Part shown: in pieces, positions 29,781 to 39,901 of the stretch | How the letters are laid out: each line of letters opens with the position of its first letter | Numbering within the stretch: the stretch's first letter is position 1 | From: Oscillatoria salina IIICB1 | GTDB lineage: Bacteria > Cyanobacteriota > Cyanobacteriia > Cyanobacteriales > SIO1D9 | DNA length: 64,000 nt | Assembly (NCBI RefSeq): GCF_020144665.1 | Contig: NZ_JAAHBQ010000016.1 | Span: forward strand, 1 to 64,000 | Reading direction: 5' to 3' | Translations under genes and position numbers: made by a program | Notes under the pieces: generated by a model | Told to the model about the DNA's origin: nothing | The model's input: the letters and a program-made list of their open reading frames with translations, nothing else | The model's database searches: none

Positions 29781-30182
29781 CTACCAGACATAGCAAAGTA
29801 CCTCGCCACCGATGCCCTTGCGTCTGGCTTCCCGGTCTGTCATGATGCCACTAGATGTAGAAATAATTGCAATCCCAATTCCACCTAAGACACGAGGCAA
29901 TTCTTTGCGGTTCGAGTAAACTCGCAATCCCGGTTTACTGATTCGCTTGAGTTTTTTGATAATTGGTTGGCGGTTATTTCCCTTATATTTTAGGTAAATA
30001 ACTAAATTCTTTTTAATTCCTTCGCCAACTTCTTCAAAATCACTAATAAAGCCTTCGTCTTTAAGAACTTGGGCAATGCTGCGCGTCATTTTTGTGGACG
30101 CTACTTCTGTAGTTAAGTGTCTCACCAAACAAGCATTGCGTATGCGGGTGAGCATATCGGAGATTGTGTCGTTCGACGCCAT
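29781..30182 (-). CDS. rpsH: 30S ribosomal protein S8
   Basis: 133 residues. [19 protein letters not shown] and the C-terminal [19 protein letters not shown] are diagnostic; S8 binds 16S helix 21 and, in some bacteria, its own spc mRNA. Confidence 0.97.
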   Translation of the reverse strand: MASNDTISDMLTRIRNACLVRHLTTEVASTKMTRSIAQVLKDEGFISDFEEVGEGIKKNLVIYLKYKGNNRQPIIKKLKRISKPGLRVYSNRKELPRVLGGIGIAIISTSSGIMTDREARRKGIGGEVLCYVW

Positions 30183-30215
30183 TATTGCCTTTTTTCCTTC
30201 CTAAATAATCAATAA

Positions 30216-30761
30216 CTAACTACCTCGAAACGGCATTCCCATTTCTTTGAGTAACGCCCGACCTTCTTCATCAGTATTGGCAGTAGTAATAATGGAAACA
30301 TCCATACCGCGAATTTGATCGATACTGTCGTAATCTATTTCGGGAAAAATGAGTTGTTCTCTAATGCCAAGGCTATAGTTTCCATGTCCATCAAAGCTTT
30401 TCGGGCTAACGCCACGAAAGTCTCTAATTCGAGGCAAAGCTAAATTAATCAATCTATCGAGAAAAGCGTACATCCTGTCAGAGCGTAAAGTAACCATTAC
30501 ACCTACAGGCATCCCTTTACGAATTTTGAAACCAGCGATCGCTTTTTTAGCTCTGGTAACGACTGGTTTTTGTCCGGTAATTGTTGCTAGTTCGCTCAGT
30601 GATGATTCTAGAGCTTTAGCGTTTTGATGTGCTTCCCCTAAGCCTCGATTAACTGTGACTTTGACCACTTTAGGAACTTGGTGAATGTTCGTGTAACCAA
30701 ATTCTTCTTTCAGCTTGGGAACAATAATTTCTTGGTAAGTTTGTTTGAGTTTTTGTGTCAT
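30216..30761 (-). CDS. rplE: 50S ribosomal protein L5
   Basis: 181 residues. [36 protein letters not shown] and [19 protein letters not shown] identify it; binds 5S rRNA and the P-site tRNA. rpsN (S14) does not follow it, again the cyanobacterial pattern. Confidence 0.97.
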   Translation of the reverse strand: MTQKLKQTYQEIIVPKLKEEFGYTNIHQVPKVVKVTVNRGLGEAHQNAKALESSLSELATITGQKPVVTRAKKAIAGFKIRKGMPVGVMVTLRSDRMYAFLDRLINLALPRIRDFRGVSPKSFDGHGNYSLGIREQLIFPEIDYDSIDQIRGMDVSIITTANTDEEGRALLKEMGMPFRGS

Positions 30762-30836
30762 GATTCCTACTGCTTTTCCCTGGGCTTGGTCAGGGAACTA
30801 GGGTTGAGAATTATCCCCAGGTGAACTAATTGTATT

Positions 30837-31187
30837 TTAGTCAATTATTTCGCCTGTTTTTTTGAGCATTCTTACTTTCCGACCGTCTTCGGTAAAGGTA
30901 TAGCTAATGCGACTAGCAACACCTTCTTTGTCGGAATAAAGCATCACATTAGAACTGTGAATTGGTGCCTCAAAGGTAATAATTTGACCTGTTTCTCCTT
31001 CTTGACGAGGTTTCACGTGCTTAGTTTTGACGTTGACTCCTTCGACGACTACTTTGCTGGTTTTTGGTATTGCCCGCTTAATTATGCCGACTTTACCTTT
31101 ATCTCGACCAGCAATTACTTGCACTCGGTCGCCTGTTTTAACGTGCATTTTGTAGCGTTTGGGTTGTTGCTTTTTCTTGGTTGCCAT
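30837..31187 (-). CDS. rplX: 50S ribosomal protein L24
   Basis: 116 residues with a KOW motif ([20 protein letters not shown]). Its start overlaps the rplN stop by one base, indicating coupled translation. Confidence 0.96.
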   Translation of the reverse strand: MATKKKQQPKRYKMHVKTGDRVQVIAGRDKGKVGIIKRAIPKTSKVVVEGVNVKTKHVKPRQEGETGQIITFEAPIHSSNVMLYSDKEGVASRISYTFTEDGRKVRMLKKTGEIID

Positions 31188-31555
31188 TAGATGACCTCCG
31201 GTGCGAGGGAAACAATTTTAGTAAAATTTTTATCGCGCAGTTCCCGCGCTACAGGACCGAAAACCCGCGTTCCACGAGGATTGCCGTCGGCATTAATAAT
31301 CACCGCAGCATTGTCATCAAAGCGAATGCTCATACCACTTTCGCGGCGCAAACTTTGACGAGTACGGACGATGACTGCTCGCACCACATCTGATTTTTTT
31401 ACTCCCATATTGGGAATAGCGTCTTTGACGACGGCGATAATCACATCGCCAATACCGCCATAACGACGGTTGCTCGATCCTAAAACGCGCAGGCACATTA
31501 TTTTGCGAGCGCCACTGTTATCAGCAACGTTTAGGTAAGACTCTTGTTGAATCAT
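31187..31555 (-). CDS. rplN: 50S ribosomal protein L14
   Basis: 122 residues. [19 protein letters not shown] is the invariant L14 N-terminus; [20 protein letters not shown] closes it. Lies 75 bases after rpsQ. Confidence 0.97.
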   Translation of the reverse strand: MIQQESYLNVADNSGARKIMCLRVLGSSNRRYGGIGDVIIAVVKDAIPNMGVKKSDVVRAVIVRTRQSLRRESGMSIRFDDNAAVIINADGNPRGTRVFGPVARELRDKNFTKIVSLAPEVI

Positions 31556-31630
31556 TTCCGTAAGTAAGCTTTGTAGGGGTGATTTATTTTTTTGGTTCTC
31601 AGTAAATTACTGGCATCGCGATCGCCAATT

Positions 31631-31882
31631 TTAAGTTTGAGAACTACTACTAATAATTTCTGTAACTGTCCACCTTTTGGTGCGGCTCAAGGGTCGAGTT
31701 TCGCGAATGCGGACGCGATCGCCTTCTCGACATTTATTTTCTTCGTCGTGTGCTTTATATCTTTTGGTATTGACGACGATTTTGCCGTATTTTGGGTGAG
31801 GAGAGCGGTTTTCGATGGCAACAACGACGGTTTTATTCATTTTGTCGCTGACTACAAATCCCACTCGTTCTTTTGCTGGCAT
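31631..31882 (-). CDS. rpsQ: 30S ribosomal protein S17
   Basis: 83 residues. [20 protein letters not shown] and [18 protein letters not shown] are diagnostic of this OB-fold protein. 6 bases after rpmC. Confidence 0.96.
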   Translation of the reverse strand: MPAKERVGFVVSDKMNKTVVVAIENRSPHPKYGKIVVNTKRYKAHDEENKCREGDRVRIRETRPLSRTKRWTVTEIISSSSQT

Positions 31883-31888
31883 TTGCTT

Positions 31889-32161
31889 TTACTCCTCTTC
31901 TGGTGCTGTGGATGCTGGGGACTCTTGAGTTGTCGTTGATTTTGCTGACGACTCTTGTTCGGCTGCTTTTTGCCGCTCGGTTTCTACAGTTAGTAGTTGA
32001 GCAAGGCGATGCCGTTTGTGCTTGAACTGGTGAGTTTTTTCTAATCTGCCAGTCCCCTTCAGCAGTCGCAGTTCAAACAATTCCCGTTTCACGGCAATAA
32101 TATTTTCCGCTAATTCGGTATCGCTTAATTGTCTGACTTCTTCTATCTTCGGCAGAGGCAT
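31889..32161 (-). CDS. rpmC: 50S ribosomal protein L29 with acidic tail
   Basis: 90 residues; the core (IEEVRQLSDTELAENIIAVK, then FELRLLKGTGRLEKTHQFK) is the usual coiled L29 hairpin of about 65 residues. The last 25 residues form a Ser/Thr/Glu/Pro-rich extension ending TAPEEE, a low-complexity tail not needed for the ribosomal fold. Confidence 0.93.
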   Translation of the reverse strand: MPLPKIEEVRQLSDTELAENIIAVKRELFELRLLKGTGRLEKTHQFKHKRHRLAQLLTVETERQKAAEQESSAKSTTTQESPASTAPEEE

Positions 32162-32218
32162 AATTTTTTCGACTCAGTAACTTTGAATTCTGGAACTGAA
32201 AACTGAGAATTCCTGGAT

Positions 32219-32638
32219 TTAAAGGTACTCGTCTTCACGAGTAATAAACTTAGTTTTAATTGGTAGCTTTTGCGCTGCTAAACGCATTGCTTCGCGGGCT
32301 ACTTCTTCAGGAACTCCAGCAATTTCAAACATAATTCGTCCGGGCTTTACTACGGCTACCCAATATTCGGGAGAACCTTTACCGGAACCCATCCGGGTTT
32401 CAGCAGGGCGCATAGTGACTGGTTTGTCTGGGAAAACGCGAATCCAAATTTTCCCACCGCGACGAATATAACGAGTCATGGCTCGACGTGCGGCTTCGAT
32501 TTGGCGAGAGGTAATCCAACTTGGTTCGGTAGCTTGTAAGGCGAAGTCACCAAAGTTGATTGTGCTACCTCGATGTGCTAGCCCTCTCATCCGTCCGCGT
32601 TGTTGTTTGCGGAATTTAGTTCTTCTGGGACTTAACAT
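32219..32638 (-). CDS. rplP: 50S ribosomal protein L16
   Basis: 139 residues. [20 protein letters not shown] and [20 protein letters not shown] are diagnostic. Binds near the A-site tRNA. Confidence 0.97.
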   Translation of the reverse strand: MLSPRRTKFRKQQRGRMRGLAHRGSTINFGDFALQATEPSWITSRQIEAARRAMTRYIRRGGKIWIRVFPDKPVTMRPAETRMGSGKGSPEYWVAVVKPGRIMFEIAGVPEEVAREAMRLAAQKLPIKTKFITREDEYL

Positions 32639-32740
32639 GATTTGTCGTTTGTTGTTTGTTGTACGAGAAGAAGCTGCTTGGCGTGCTTCTACATTGGTTG
32701 TGAAAGATTACCGCTTCACGAACAAATCATCAAAATATGA

Positions 32741-33460
32741 CTATTCAGAACGGTCTTCAAACTGCTGACGACGGCGTTGACGACGGGGAGTTGGTGTTTG
32801 GGGTGGAGGTGGTAATTCTTCTTGACCGGGAATAATTTCCCCTTTGAAAATCCAAACTTTCACTCCCAAGATTCCGTAAATGGTTCGGGCGGTGCGATAA
32901 GCGTAGTCAATATCGGCGCGTAAGGTGTGTAAAGGTACTCGACCTTCGCGAGTCCACTCTGTACGAGCAATTTCTGCTCCGTTTAAACGACCGCTAACTT
33001 GAACTTTGATTCCTTGTACTTCGGCTTTTTGAGCGCGTTGAATTGCTTGACGCACGACTCTCCGGAAGGAAACCCGCCTTTCTAGCTGTTGGGCGATATA
33101 TTCAGCAATTAAGGCTGCATCAGCATCTACTCTGGCTACTTCGATAACGTTGATTCGGATTTGGCGAGAACCTCCTAAAAGTTCTTGTAAGCCAGTCCGT
33201 AGAGATTCAATGCCGCTACCTCCACGCCCAACGACTACACCTGGTCGAGCGGTATAAATTTCTAGGTCAATTTGATCGGCTTTGCGTTCAATTCTGACTT
33301 GAGAAATTCCGGCGTTATTTAGGTTTCTATCGACGTACTGCCGAATTTGGTGGTCTTCTTGTAAGAGTTCCGGATAGCGTTTGGTGTCGGCATACCAACG
33401 AGATAAATGTTCTTTGGTGATGCCAAGCCGAAACCCGATTGGATGAATTTTCTGTCCCAT
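32741..33460 (-). CDS. rpsC: 30S ribosomal protein S3
   Basis: 239 residues with the N-terminal KH domain ([20 protein letters not shown]) and the S3 C-terminal domain ([20 protein letters not shown]). The tail is Pro- then Arg-rich ([15 protein letters not shown]). 8 bases after rplV. Confidence 0.97.
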   Translation of the reverse strand: MGQKIHPIGFRLGITKEHLSRWYADTKRYPELLQEDHQIRQYVDRNLNNAGISQVRIERKADQIDLEIYTARPGVVVGRGGSGIESLRTGLQELLGGSRQIRINVIEVARVDADAALIAEYIAQQLERRVSFRRVVRQAIQRAQKAEVQGIKVQVSGRLNGAEIARTEWTREGRVPLHTLRADIDYAYRTARTIYGILGVKVWIFKGEIIPGQEELPPPPQTPTPRRQRRRQQFEDRSE

Positions 33461-33468
33461 AAACTTTT

Positions 33469-33831
33469 TTATTCTTCCTCTGCTTCGGGAGCAACTGCGA
33501 CGGTGATATGACAGGTGGGTTTGCGAATTTGATATGCCCGACCTTGCGCCCTAGCACGATAGCGTCTTAAACTGGGTCCTCGATCTGCAAAAGCTTTACT
33601 AACTACCAATGTAGTTGGCTCTAGCCCTTCGTTATGCTCGGCGTTTGCCACAGCAGAACGCAATACTTTCAGGATTGGTTCACAAGCTCGATAGGGCATG
33701 AATTCTAAGAGAATTAATGCTTCCCGATAGGAACGACCGCGAATTTGATCGAGAACTCGTCTGACTTTGTCTGGTGACATCCGCACGTAGCGGGCGATCG
33801 CTTTTACTTCTGCTGTAGTATCTATTACCAT
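33469..33831 (-). CDS. rplV: 50S ribosomal protein L22
   Basis: 120 residues. [20 protein letters not shown] and the long loop [18 protein letters not shown] that lines the exit tunnel are visible; short acidic C-terminus (EAEEE). Confidence 0.97.
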   Translation of the reverse strand: MVIDTTAEVKAIARYVRMSPDKVRRVLDQIRGRSYREALILLEFMPYRACEPILKVLRSAVANAEHNEGLEPTTLVVSKAFADRGPSLRRYRARAQGRAYQIRKPTCHITVAVAPEAEEE

Positions 33832-33906
33832 TGTTTTCTCCTGTTCGTGTCAGAGCGTCATTTGGGTTTGGTAATGAGCGCTTGACGAGCAAGCTGCGAT
33901 CGCCGC

Positions 33907-34188
33907 TTAGCGCCGACCTGCTTTTTTATCGCTTTTTGCGTGTCCGCGAAAGGTTCGCGTGGGGGCAAATTCCCCTAGTTTGTGTCCGACCATTTGTTCG
34001 CTGATGAAAATTGGTACGTGCTGGCGACCGTTGTGTACCGCGATCGTATGACCGATCATCTGGGGCAAAATGGTTGATGCTCTTGACCAAGTTTTAATTA
34101 CTTGTTTTTCACCTTTGGCGTTGAGCTTTTCAATTTTTGACAGCAAGCTGTCGGCAATAAACGGACCTTTTTTTAAGGAACGACTCAT
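33907..34188 (-). CDS. rpsS: 30S ribosomal protein S19
   Basis: 93 residues. [20 protein letters not shown] and the [20 protein letters not shown] block are diagnostic. Confidence 0.97.
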   Translation of the reverse strand: MSRSLKKGPFIADSLLSKIEKLNAKGEKQVIKTWSRASTILPQMIGHTIAVHNGRQHVPIFISEQMVGHKLGEFAPTRTFRGHAKSDKKAGRR

Positions 34189-34330
34189 ATTTTCTACTCG
34201 AAATCAATACAATTAGCACGTAACTAAGCATGAAGTATTTTTGATTGAAAAACACTTTGTCTTTACTGCATATATTCTTTACTTTGTCAAGAATTAGCTA
34301 GTTTATTTTTTACTTCAAGCTTCAGTTTGC

Positions 34331-35176
34331 TTAACCTCTACCCTTACCTCTGCTGCGACGACGCTCGATTAAGGCATCGCTGCGTTTCTTCGACTTACGG
34401 GTTTTTGCACCCAAAGTCGGTTTACCCCAAGGTGTTACCGGACTACTTCTACCAATGGGAGCGCGTCCTTCACCACCACCATGAGGGTGATCGACTGGGT
34501 TCATCGCACTTCCCCTTACTTGAGGTCTGCGTCCCAAATGTCTTGTTTTACCTGCTTTTCCTAAACTGATGTTTCGGTCATCAACATTGCCTACTTGTCC
34601 AATCGTGGCGTAGCATTCTTTCCGAACTTTACGCACTTCTTTAGAAGGCAATTTGAGCGTGACGTAATCTCCTTCTTTGGCTACCACTTGAGCCGCAGTA
34701 CCAGCCGCACGCACAATCTGTCCGCCTCGTCCAGCAACTAGCTCGATATTGTGAACGTCAGTACCTAAAGGAATCTTACTCAAAGGCAAAGCATTGCCAA
34801 TTTCAAAAGGAGATTCTTCTCCAGCCACAACTGTTGCACCAACCTGCAATTTTGCCGGACAGATAATATATCTTTTTTCCCCATCTTCATAAAAGAGGAG
34901 AGCAATTCTTGCATTCCGGTTGGGATCGTACTCGATCGCGGCTACTTTTGCGGGAATATTATGCTTATCCCGACGAAAATCTATCTGACGATAGAGGCGC
35001 TTATGTCCGCCACCCCTACGTCTACTGGTAATTACACCCCGGTTATTGCGACCTTTTTTCCTATGCTTATACTTGGTTAGAGATTTTTCTGGTTCGCTTT
35101 TAGTAACTTCGGAAAAATCCGAGATAGTCGCTTGGCGGGTTCCCGGCGTGTACGGTCGAAAAGAACGTAAACCCAT
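34331..35176 (-). CDS. rplB: 50S ribosomal protein L2
   Basis: 281 residues. [20 protein letters not shown], then [20 protein letters not shown], and the peptidyl-transferase-proximal [18 protein letters not shown] with its conserved His. Basic tail ends [10 protein letters not shown]. 49 bases after rplW. Confidence 0.98.
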   Translation of the reverse strand: MGLRSFRPYTPGTRQATISDFSEVTKSEPEKSLTKYKHRKKGRNNRGVITSRRRGGGHKRLYRQIDFRRDKHNIPAKVAAIEYDPNRNARIALLFYEDGEKRYIICPAKLQVGATVVAGEESPFEIGNALPLSKIPLGTDVHNIELVAGRGGQIVRAAGTAAQVVAKEGDYVTLKLPSKEVRKVRKECYATIGQVGNVDDRNISLGKAGKTRHLGRRPQVRGSAMNPVDHPHGGGEGRAPIGRSSPVTPWGKPTLGAKTRKSKKRSDALIERRRSRGKGRG

Positions 35177-35225
35177 AACTTATACTCAAAAATTAACTAC
35201 ACAGAAGATTAGTTATTTTCTCTCC

Positions 35226-35537
35226 CTAAACTTCTGGGAATAGGGTAATTGAATCTCCTTCTGCCAAAGTAACGATCGCGCGTTTATATCGGGGCTTGTA
35301 ACCGATAAATCTACCGACGCGACGCTTTTTCGGAGGTCGATTCAAGGTATTGACTTTTGTTACTGTGACATCAAACAAGCTTTCAATCGCAGCTTTAATT
35401 TGCGGCTTACTCGCTTTTTTTGCCACATCAAAGACATATTTGTTCTGCTCTAACAAAATCGTTGCCTTTTCGGTAACAATCGGTCTAATAATTAAATCCG
35501 GTAATTCGCGGGGATCGCATTTATGTTTACTGGTCAC
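35226..35537 (-). CDS. rplW: 50S ribosomal protein L23
   Basis: 103 residues. [20 protein letters not shown] and [19 protein letters not shown] are diagnostic. L23 is the docking site for trigger factor and SRP at the tunnel exit. Its start overlaps the end of rplD by 11 bases. Confidence 0.96.
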   Translation of the reverse strand: MTSKHKCDPRELPDLIIRPIVTEKATILLEQNKYVFDVAKKASKPQIKAAIESLFDVTVTKVNTLNRPPKKRRVGRFIGYKPRYKRAIVTLAEGDSITLFPEV

Positions 35538-36162
35538 TGTAAACCTCCTGAATTTTTGCCAGAGCCTCGCTAGTTATGACGATTTTGTCAGCTAAAAGCA
35601 AATCATAAATATTTAAACTCTCAGCTTTCATTAACTTTAAAGTGCTAATATTGCGGGCTGACAAATAAACATTGTCAGTAAATTCTCTCAGAATTAGTAA
35701 AACTTTTGCTCCAGGTTCTACTCCCCAGCGCTCGATTGCTTGTACCAATTCTTTAGTTTTCGGTCTTGGCAACTGCTCGGCAAAATTTTCGACGACGAGC
35801 AAATCTTCGGCGCGGCTATTTAAAGCTGTTCTCAGTGCCAGTCGCCGCTCTTTGCGGTTCATTTTGATATTGTAGTCTTTAGGTTTCGGACCGAAGATTA
35901 CACCGCCGCCTTTCCATAATGGCGAGCGAATTGAACCTGCACGAGCGCGCCCAGTGCCTTTTTGCCGCCAAGGTTTGCGTCCGCCACCTCTAACTTCTGC
36001 TCTGGTTTTAGTCGAAGCTGTGCCTCGACGAGCGTTAGTCATTTGCCTTACTAGGGCGCGGTGGACGATGTGAGCAGCGCTTTCTTCTCTGGCAACTCGT
36101 AATTCTAAGCTTGCCTGCCCGACTTCTTCTCCTTGCCAGTTTTTAACTACACAATCAACCAT
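35527..36162 (-). CDS. rplD: 50S ribosomal protein L4
   Basis: 211 residues. The extended tunnel loop [20 protein letters not shown], then [14 protein letters not shown], is unmistakable. Overlaps rplW by 11 bases. Whether it also autoregulates this operon, as L4 does in Escherichia coli, cannot be told. Confidence 0.97.
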   Translation of the reverse strand: MVDCVVKNWQGEEVGQASLELRVAREESAAHIVHRALVRQMTNARRGTASTKTRAEVRGGGRKPWRQKGTGRARAGSIRSPLWKGGGVIFGPKPKDYNIKMNRKERRLALRTALNSRAEDLLVVENFAEQLPRPKTKELVQAIERWGVEPGAKVLLILREFTDNVYLSARNISTLKLMKAESLNIYDLLLADKIVITSEALAKIQEVYSDQ

Positions 36163-36285
36163 CTCTTGTCCTTTGTCTTGTGCTTTGTTCTGTTCTTTGC
36201 TCTTGCCTTGGCTTTTGTCTGGTTCTTTTCTCCTTTTTCCAGAGTTGGCAAACTAGTAACAAAAACCAAGAACTACGAGCAATAA

Positions 36286-36927
36286 CTATTTGTTTCCTAC
36301 TTTGTTGGTGGGAACAATGTTTAATAACGCGCCCGGTTTCCCAGGAACAGACCCTTTAATTAGCAAGAGATTGCGTTCTGCGTCTACTTGGACGACAGTA
36401 AGTTTACGAATCGTCACTTGGGTTGCACCGAGTCGTCCTGCCATTTTCTTCCCTGGATAAATGCGACCAGGGGTGGTTCCAGGACCGATTGAACCTGGTT
36501 GTCGGTGGTTTTTGGAACCGTGAGACATTGGTCCGCGCCGAAAGTTATGTCTTTTCTGGTTTCCGGCAAATCCTTTACCAATACTCTTACTTTTAACGTC
36601 AACTATTTGACCGGGACTGAAAATATCAGCTTTGATTGCTTCTCCTAGTCCGAATTGAGCAATCTCTTCGAGACGATACTCTTTCAGATGACGCAAAGGA
36701 GGAGCATCTGATTTTGCTAAATGTCCCAATTCTGGCTTATTTAAAGCTTTCGGCTTAACTTCTTCATAGCCAACTTGGACGGCGTTGTAGCCATCAGTTT
36801 CTTTACTTTTAATTTGTGTTATGGTGCATGGTCCGGCTTGGATGACAGTAACAGGAATGGCAATTCCTGTTTCTTTGTCAAATATTTGGGTCATGCCGAG
36901 TTTTGTGCCGAGGATACCGACAGACAC
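36286..36927 (-). CDS. rplC: 50S ribosomal protein L3
   Basis: 213 residues from GTG at 36927, giving the usual (V/M)[16 protein letters not shown]-terminus and placing AAAAAGGGG about ten bases upstream; a TTG at 36957 would add ten residues. [20 protein letters not shown] is the tip that reaches the peptidyl-transferase centre. First gene of the ribosomal cluster; rpsJ (S10) is not next to it. Confidence 0.96.
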   Translation of the reverse strand: MSVGILGTKLGMTQIFDKETGIAIPVTVIQAGPCTITQIKSKETDGYNAVQVGYEEVKPKALNKPELGHLAKSDAPPLRHLKEYRLEEIAQFGLGEAIKADIFSPGQIVDVKSKSIGKGFAGNQKRHNFRRGPMSHGSKNHRQPGSIGPGTTPGRIYPGKKMAGRLGATQVTIRKLTVVQVDAERNLLLIKGSVPGKPGALLNIVPTNKVGNK

Positions 36928-37554
36928 TCTTGAAAGCCCCTTTTTTCTAGACAACACTATATTTGATGGCGCGAGCGCATTTTTCTACGCAGAACTAACT
37001 ATTTCTGCTCAAACTGCTGGTCTGCCATCAGAACTTATCCTCCTTAAGGAGGGGTTTAAGCTAATTTGTTTTGGCGATCGCCACTCAACCTGAAACTAAA
37101 TTTATTTTTAGCTGAGGTCTCTTTGCGACCTAAAGATAATTGCACTCAACCGTTGCAAGTAACTTCTTACCTCGGTGATTGACTTTTTTAGTTATCTTTG
37201 ACCGCTTGGACTTAAGGAAAATCATCCTCAGTATCCAAACTTTGCGGATGCTCTCACTAAGAGCCACACGAGGCAGCATTACCAGTCAAGAAGTAAGTTA
37301 GCTAATTCCTTAACTTGGTTGCACGGGCTAGCTTTTTGTCTCGCGGGCAAAACTTTTTTTGTTCAGGTATACACCTGAAAGTCAGCTTTGCCTTTTTAAG
37401 TTCCGCAGAAGCTTTCCTAGCTCAAGTCTAGAACCCACCAGCTAGTCAGCATTCACCTCTGCGCAGACCCAATTTGATTGAGTTGCAGTTTGGTCGTGCG
37501 GTCACAATCGTCTATCTTAACTTTTGACAAGCGATTAGTCAAGTCAGGCGAAAG
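36928..37554. promoter_or_regulatory. Long leader/divergent promoter region of rplC and ndhN
   Basis: More than 600 bases without a credible gene. Structured elements: a perfect 14-base palindrome CCTCCTTAAGGAGG at 37039-37052 (about 110 bases before the rplC start, containing both an SD and an anti-SD core), an AGGTC/GACCT hairpin at about 37115-37131, and a CATCC/GGATG pair flanking AGTATCCAAACTTTGC near 37227-37254. It presumably contains the main promoter of the ribosomal cluster and a structured 5' leader. The regulator is unknown. Confidence 0.5.
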
Positions 37555-37584
37555 TTGATTCTAGCTTAAGCACTCACATATATT
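37555..37584 (+). promoter_or_regulatory. Putative sigma-70-type promoter for ndhN
   Basis: TTGATT at 37555-37560, an 18-base spacer, then TATATT at 37579-37584, 37 bases before the ndhN ATG. A good but not perfect match to the -35/-10 consensus. Confidence 0.4.
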
Positions 37585-37621
37585 AAAATACGAACAAAAT
37601 ATTCACAAAAATTCAAACGCG

Positions 37622-38098
37622 ATGGCACTGATTGCAAGCGGGAAATCATTTATTCGTGACTTAGAAAAGTCAGGCGCATTAGGAGTATACGCCCCTTTAG
37701 AAGGTGGGTTTGAAGGGCGCTACCAGCGAAGATTGCGGGCGGTGGGATATGCGACATTAAATTTAACGGCTAGAGGTTTAGGAGACTTATCAGCCTATTT
37801 GACTCAGGTTCACGGTGTACGTCCACCCCATTTAGGGAAAAAAACTATTGGTCAAGATGCAGCCGTCGGACCGATCTATTTTGCACAACCGATCGCTGGT
37901 TATCAACTAGAAACTTTACCACCAAATTCTCAAGGGTTGGTATTGTGGATTATTGAAGGATATGTGCTTTCCCAAAGCGAAAAAGAGTATTTAGCTGCTT
38001 TACCGAAACAAGAGCCACGAATTAAAGTGGTCTTAGAAGTAGGTGGCGATCGCTATTTTCGTTGGGAGCCTCTCAGTGAAACCTTAACTGCTGCCTGA
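37622..38098 (+). CDS. ndhN: NAD(P)H-quinone oxidoreductase subunit N
   Basis: 158 residues. Subunit of the cyanobacterial NDH-1 complex peripheral arm, which serves cyclic electron flow and respiration; the family occurs only in cyanobacteria and plastids. MALIASGKSFIRDLEKSGAL, LTARGLGDLSAYL and VVLEVGGDRYFRWEPL are characteristic. Divergent from the ribosomal cluster and followed by a VWA protein gene 45 bases downstream. Confidence 0.94.
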   Translation: MALIASGKSFIRDLEKSGALGVYAPLEGGFEGRYQRRLRAVGYATLNLTARGLGDLSAYLTQVHGVRPPHLGKKTIGQDAAVGPIYFAQPIAGYQLETLPPNSQGLVLWIIEGYVLSQSEKEYLAALPKQEPRIKVVLEVGGDRYFRWEPLSETLTAA

Positions 38099-38143
38099 GA
38101 TTTGATACTCTGGAAATAAAAGAGCTAACTAAGGGGGACTCCC

Positions 38144-38749
38144 ATGATTGAAGAACGCGATTATACACTGATTATTGACAAAAGTGGCAGTATGTCGATA
38201 AAAGATCAGTATGGTGGCAAAAGTCGCTGGAGCGTGATGCAGGAGTCTACCCTAGCTCTAGCTAGTAAGTGCGAAGAGTTAGACCCGGATGGAATTACGG
38301 TTTATACTTTTTCTGGTAAGTTTCGACGCTACGATAACGTTACTGCCAATAAAGTAGGACAAATTTTTCAGGAAAATGAACCTTCTGGGCGTACCGATTT
38401 AGCTAAAGTCCTAGAAGATGCGCTTAATGACTATTTTCAGCGTAAAACAGCAGGGCAAACGAAAGCAAATGGAGAAACTATTTTAGTTGTTACTGATGGT
38501 GAACCTGACGATCGCAAAGCGGTGATGCGGGTTATTGTGGAAGCATCTCGACGTATTGACAAAGATGAAGAGTTAGCGATCTCGTTTATTCAAGTTGGTA
38601 ACGATCCTGATGCGAAGAAGTTTCTCAAGATTTTAGACGATGAATTGCAATCGGCGGGTGCTAAATTTGACATTGTGGATACGGTGACGCTGGATGATAT
38701 GGAAGATATGACTCTCACCGAAGTGTTACTCAATGCGATTATTGATTAA
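38144..38749 (+). CDS. von Willebrand factor A domain protein (copy 1)
   Basis: 201 residues, almost entirely one VWA domain. The metal-ion-dependent adhesion site is complete: D12-K-S14-G-S16, T84 (GRTD) and D118 (VVTDGEPDD). No signal or TM segment, so cytosolic. Preceded by AAGGGGGACTCCC. A close paralogue lies at 50716-51336. Bacterial single-domain VWA proteins usually scaffold ATPases or stress complexes; here the partner is unknown. The motif-repeat gene 108 bases downstream on the same strand is a candidate. Confidence 0.85.
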   Translation: MIEERDYTLIIDKSGSMSIKDQYGGKSRWSVMQESTLALASKCEELDPDGITVYTFSGKFRRYDNVTANKVGQIFQENEPSGRTDLAKVLEDALNDYFQRKTAGQTKANGETILVVTDGEPDDRKAVMRVIVEASRRIDKDEELAISFIQVGNDPDAKKFLKILDDELQSAGAKFDIVDTVTLDDMEDMTLTEVLLNAIID

Positions 38750-38856
38750 AGCGATCGCCAAATCTAGACTAAATTGGTGAAAAGTCGATCTCACCAAGTA
38801 AGCATTTTGGGTGAAGCTTAGGCTGAGTCGTAGGTTATCGTAGAGGGGGTAGAGTA

Positions 38857-39627
38857 ATGGAATCAATCGACGATCTGTTAGCGGAAATTAAAGCTGAAGG
38901 CGATCGCCAAGATCGCCAATCTGAAAAACTCTCTCCCAAGCCGTCAGAGTCTCGAAATCAGTCATCTTCACCCATGAATAAACAAAATCGGGAATCTTCC
39001 CCCATCGACGATTTATTAAGTGAAGTAAAATCTGAATTAGATTCAGAAAAACCTAAATCTCAATCTCGAACTGACTCCCTCACCAACAATTTATTAAATC
39101 AAGTTAAAACTGAGGTTGAGCAAGGTAAACAGCAATCTTTTTCTCGCCCTTCTCATCTGAATAATACCTCATCTGAGTCATCTTCTTCCAGGTTAGATGA
39201 CTTATTAGCAGCAGTGGAGTCTGAGGTAAAAGAAAACAAACCAAAACCGCAAAATCAAGTTACCCCACCTCAACAAGTTAAACGTCCCTCCAAGCAACGA
39301 TATACTCAGCCTAGTAGTAATTTTCTCGGCGAATTAAAATCTGAGTTTGAAGAGAAACAGCGCGAAGAAGAAAAACGCCGACAAGAACAGCTTAAAGAAC
39401 AACAAAGACAAGAACAACTGCGACTGAAAGAACAACAAAGACAAGAACAACTGCGACAACAGCGACGTAGAAAAGCCTTAGAAAGTAAAGCGAAAGAGTG
39501 GCTGAAAAATTTAAACCCCAACTCCGAAGAAGGATTGTGGTTTGAAGAGTTTTCCTATTCTTACGAGTCTAAACTAGAAGCAGCGATCGATTACCTAGAA
39601 GCTTTACGAGAAACTCGCTCAATTTAA
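38857..39627 (+). CDS. Charged motif-repeat protein (resembles Slr1339 salt-stress family)
   Basis: 256 hydrophilic residues. Five copies of a short amphipathic motif are spaced through the first 170 residues: IDDLLAEIKAE, IDDLLSEVKSE, TNNLLNQVKTE, LDDLLAAVESE and NFLGELKSEFE. They are joined by Ser/Pro/Lys/Gln-rich linkers that look disordered. Residues about 165-205 are a Glu/Arg/Gln-rich coiled coil with a tandem KEQQRQEQLR repeat. A compact C-terminal block (AKEWLKNLNPNSEEGLWFEE) may fold. The plan resembles the cyanobacterial Slr1339 salt-stress family, from memory and not verified. The repeated motifs suggest a multivalent binding scaffold (inference). Confidence 0.7.
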   Translation: MESIDDLLAEIKAEGDRQDRQSEKLSPKPSESRNQSSSPMNKQNRESSPIDDLLSEVKSELDSEKPKSQSRTDSLTNNLLNQVKTEVEQGKQQSFSRPSHLNNTSSESSSSRLDDLLAAVESEVKENKPKPQNQVTPPQQVKRPSKQRYTQPSSNFLGELKSEFEEKQREEEKRRQEQLKEQQRQEQLRLKEQQRQEQLRQQRRRKALESKAKEWLKNLNPNSEEGLWFEEFSYSYESKLEAAIDYLEALRETRSI

Positions 39628-39724
39628 ACTCAGATTAGCTTTAATTTTACCGTTTTTCTGCTCAAAGAGTGTTGAAAAATGCTTGGTAGTTGATCGCAGG
39701 AAAGATATCCTTTTATTGCTGGAT

Positions 39725-39840
39725 CGAGTTAGTCGCAAAGAGCAACTAAAGCAAATTTTATCCCTGATGACCAACGCTCAACCAACTAGCATTAATATAG
39801 TTGTCAAACATCGCATTGGCAAATCTTCTTTATTAGATCG
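39725..39840 (+). pseudogene. Remnant of an AAA-like ATPase N-terminus
   Basis: A short plus-strand frame reads RKEQLKQILSLMTNAQPTSI followed by NIVVKHRIGKSSLL. This closely resembles the start of cyanobacterial AAA-like/TPR ATPases (pattern PTSINIVGxRRIGKSSLL). The Walker-A Gly is lost (VVKHRIGKSS) and nothing recognisable follows, so it is a decayed fragment between the Slr1339-like gene and the convergent nucleotidyltransferase gene. Family recall, not a search. Confidence 0.5.
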
Positions 39841-39901
39841 TAAATCCAAACGAGCAAACTCTCTACCCATCTTGGCTTCAACCCACTTGTCACCTCGTAA
39901 G

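Noticed and set aside
36821-37093. 90-codon plus-strand frame over the rplC start
   Set aside because: Mostly antisense to the 5' end of rplC and without its own conserved sequence or good ribosome-binding site.
39306-39521. Cys/Ser-rich 71-codon minus-strand frame resembling a small metal-binding protein
   Set aside because: It is the complement of the Gln/Glu/Arg coiled-coil repeat of the motif-repeat gene; the Cys repeat is an artefact of that codon pattern.
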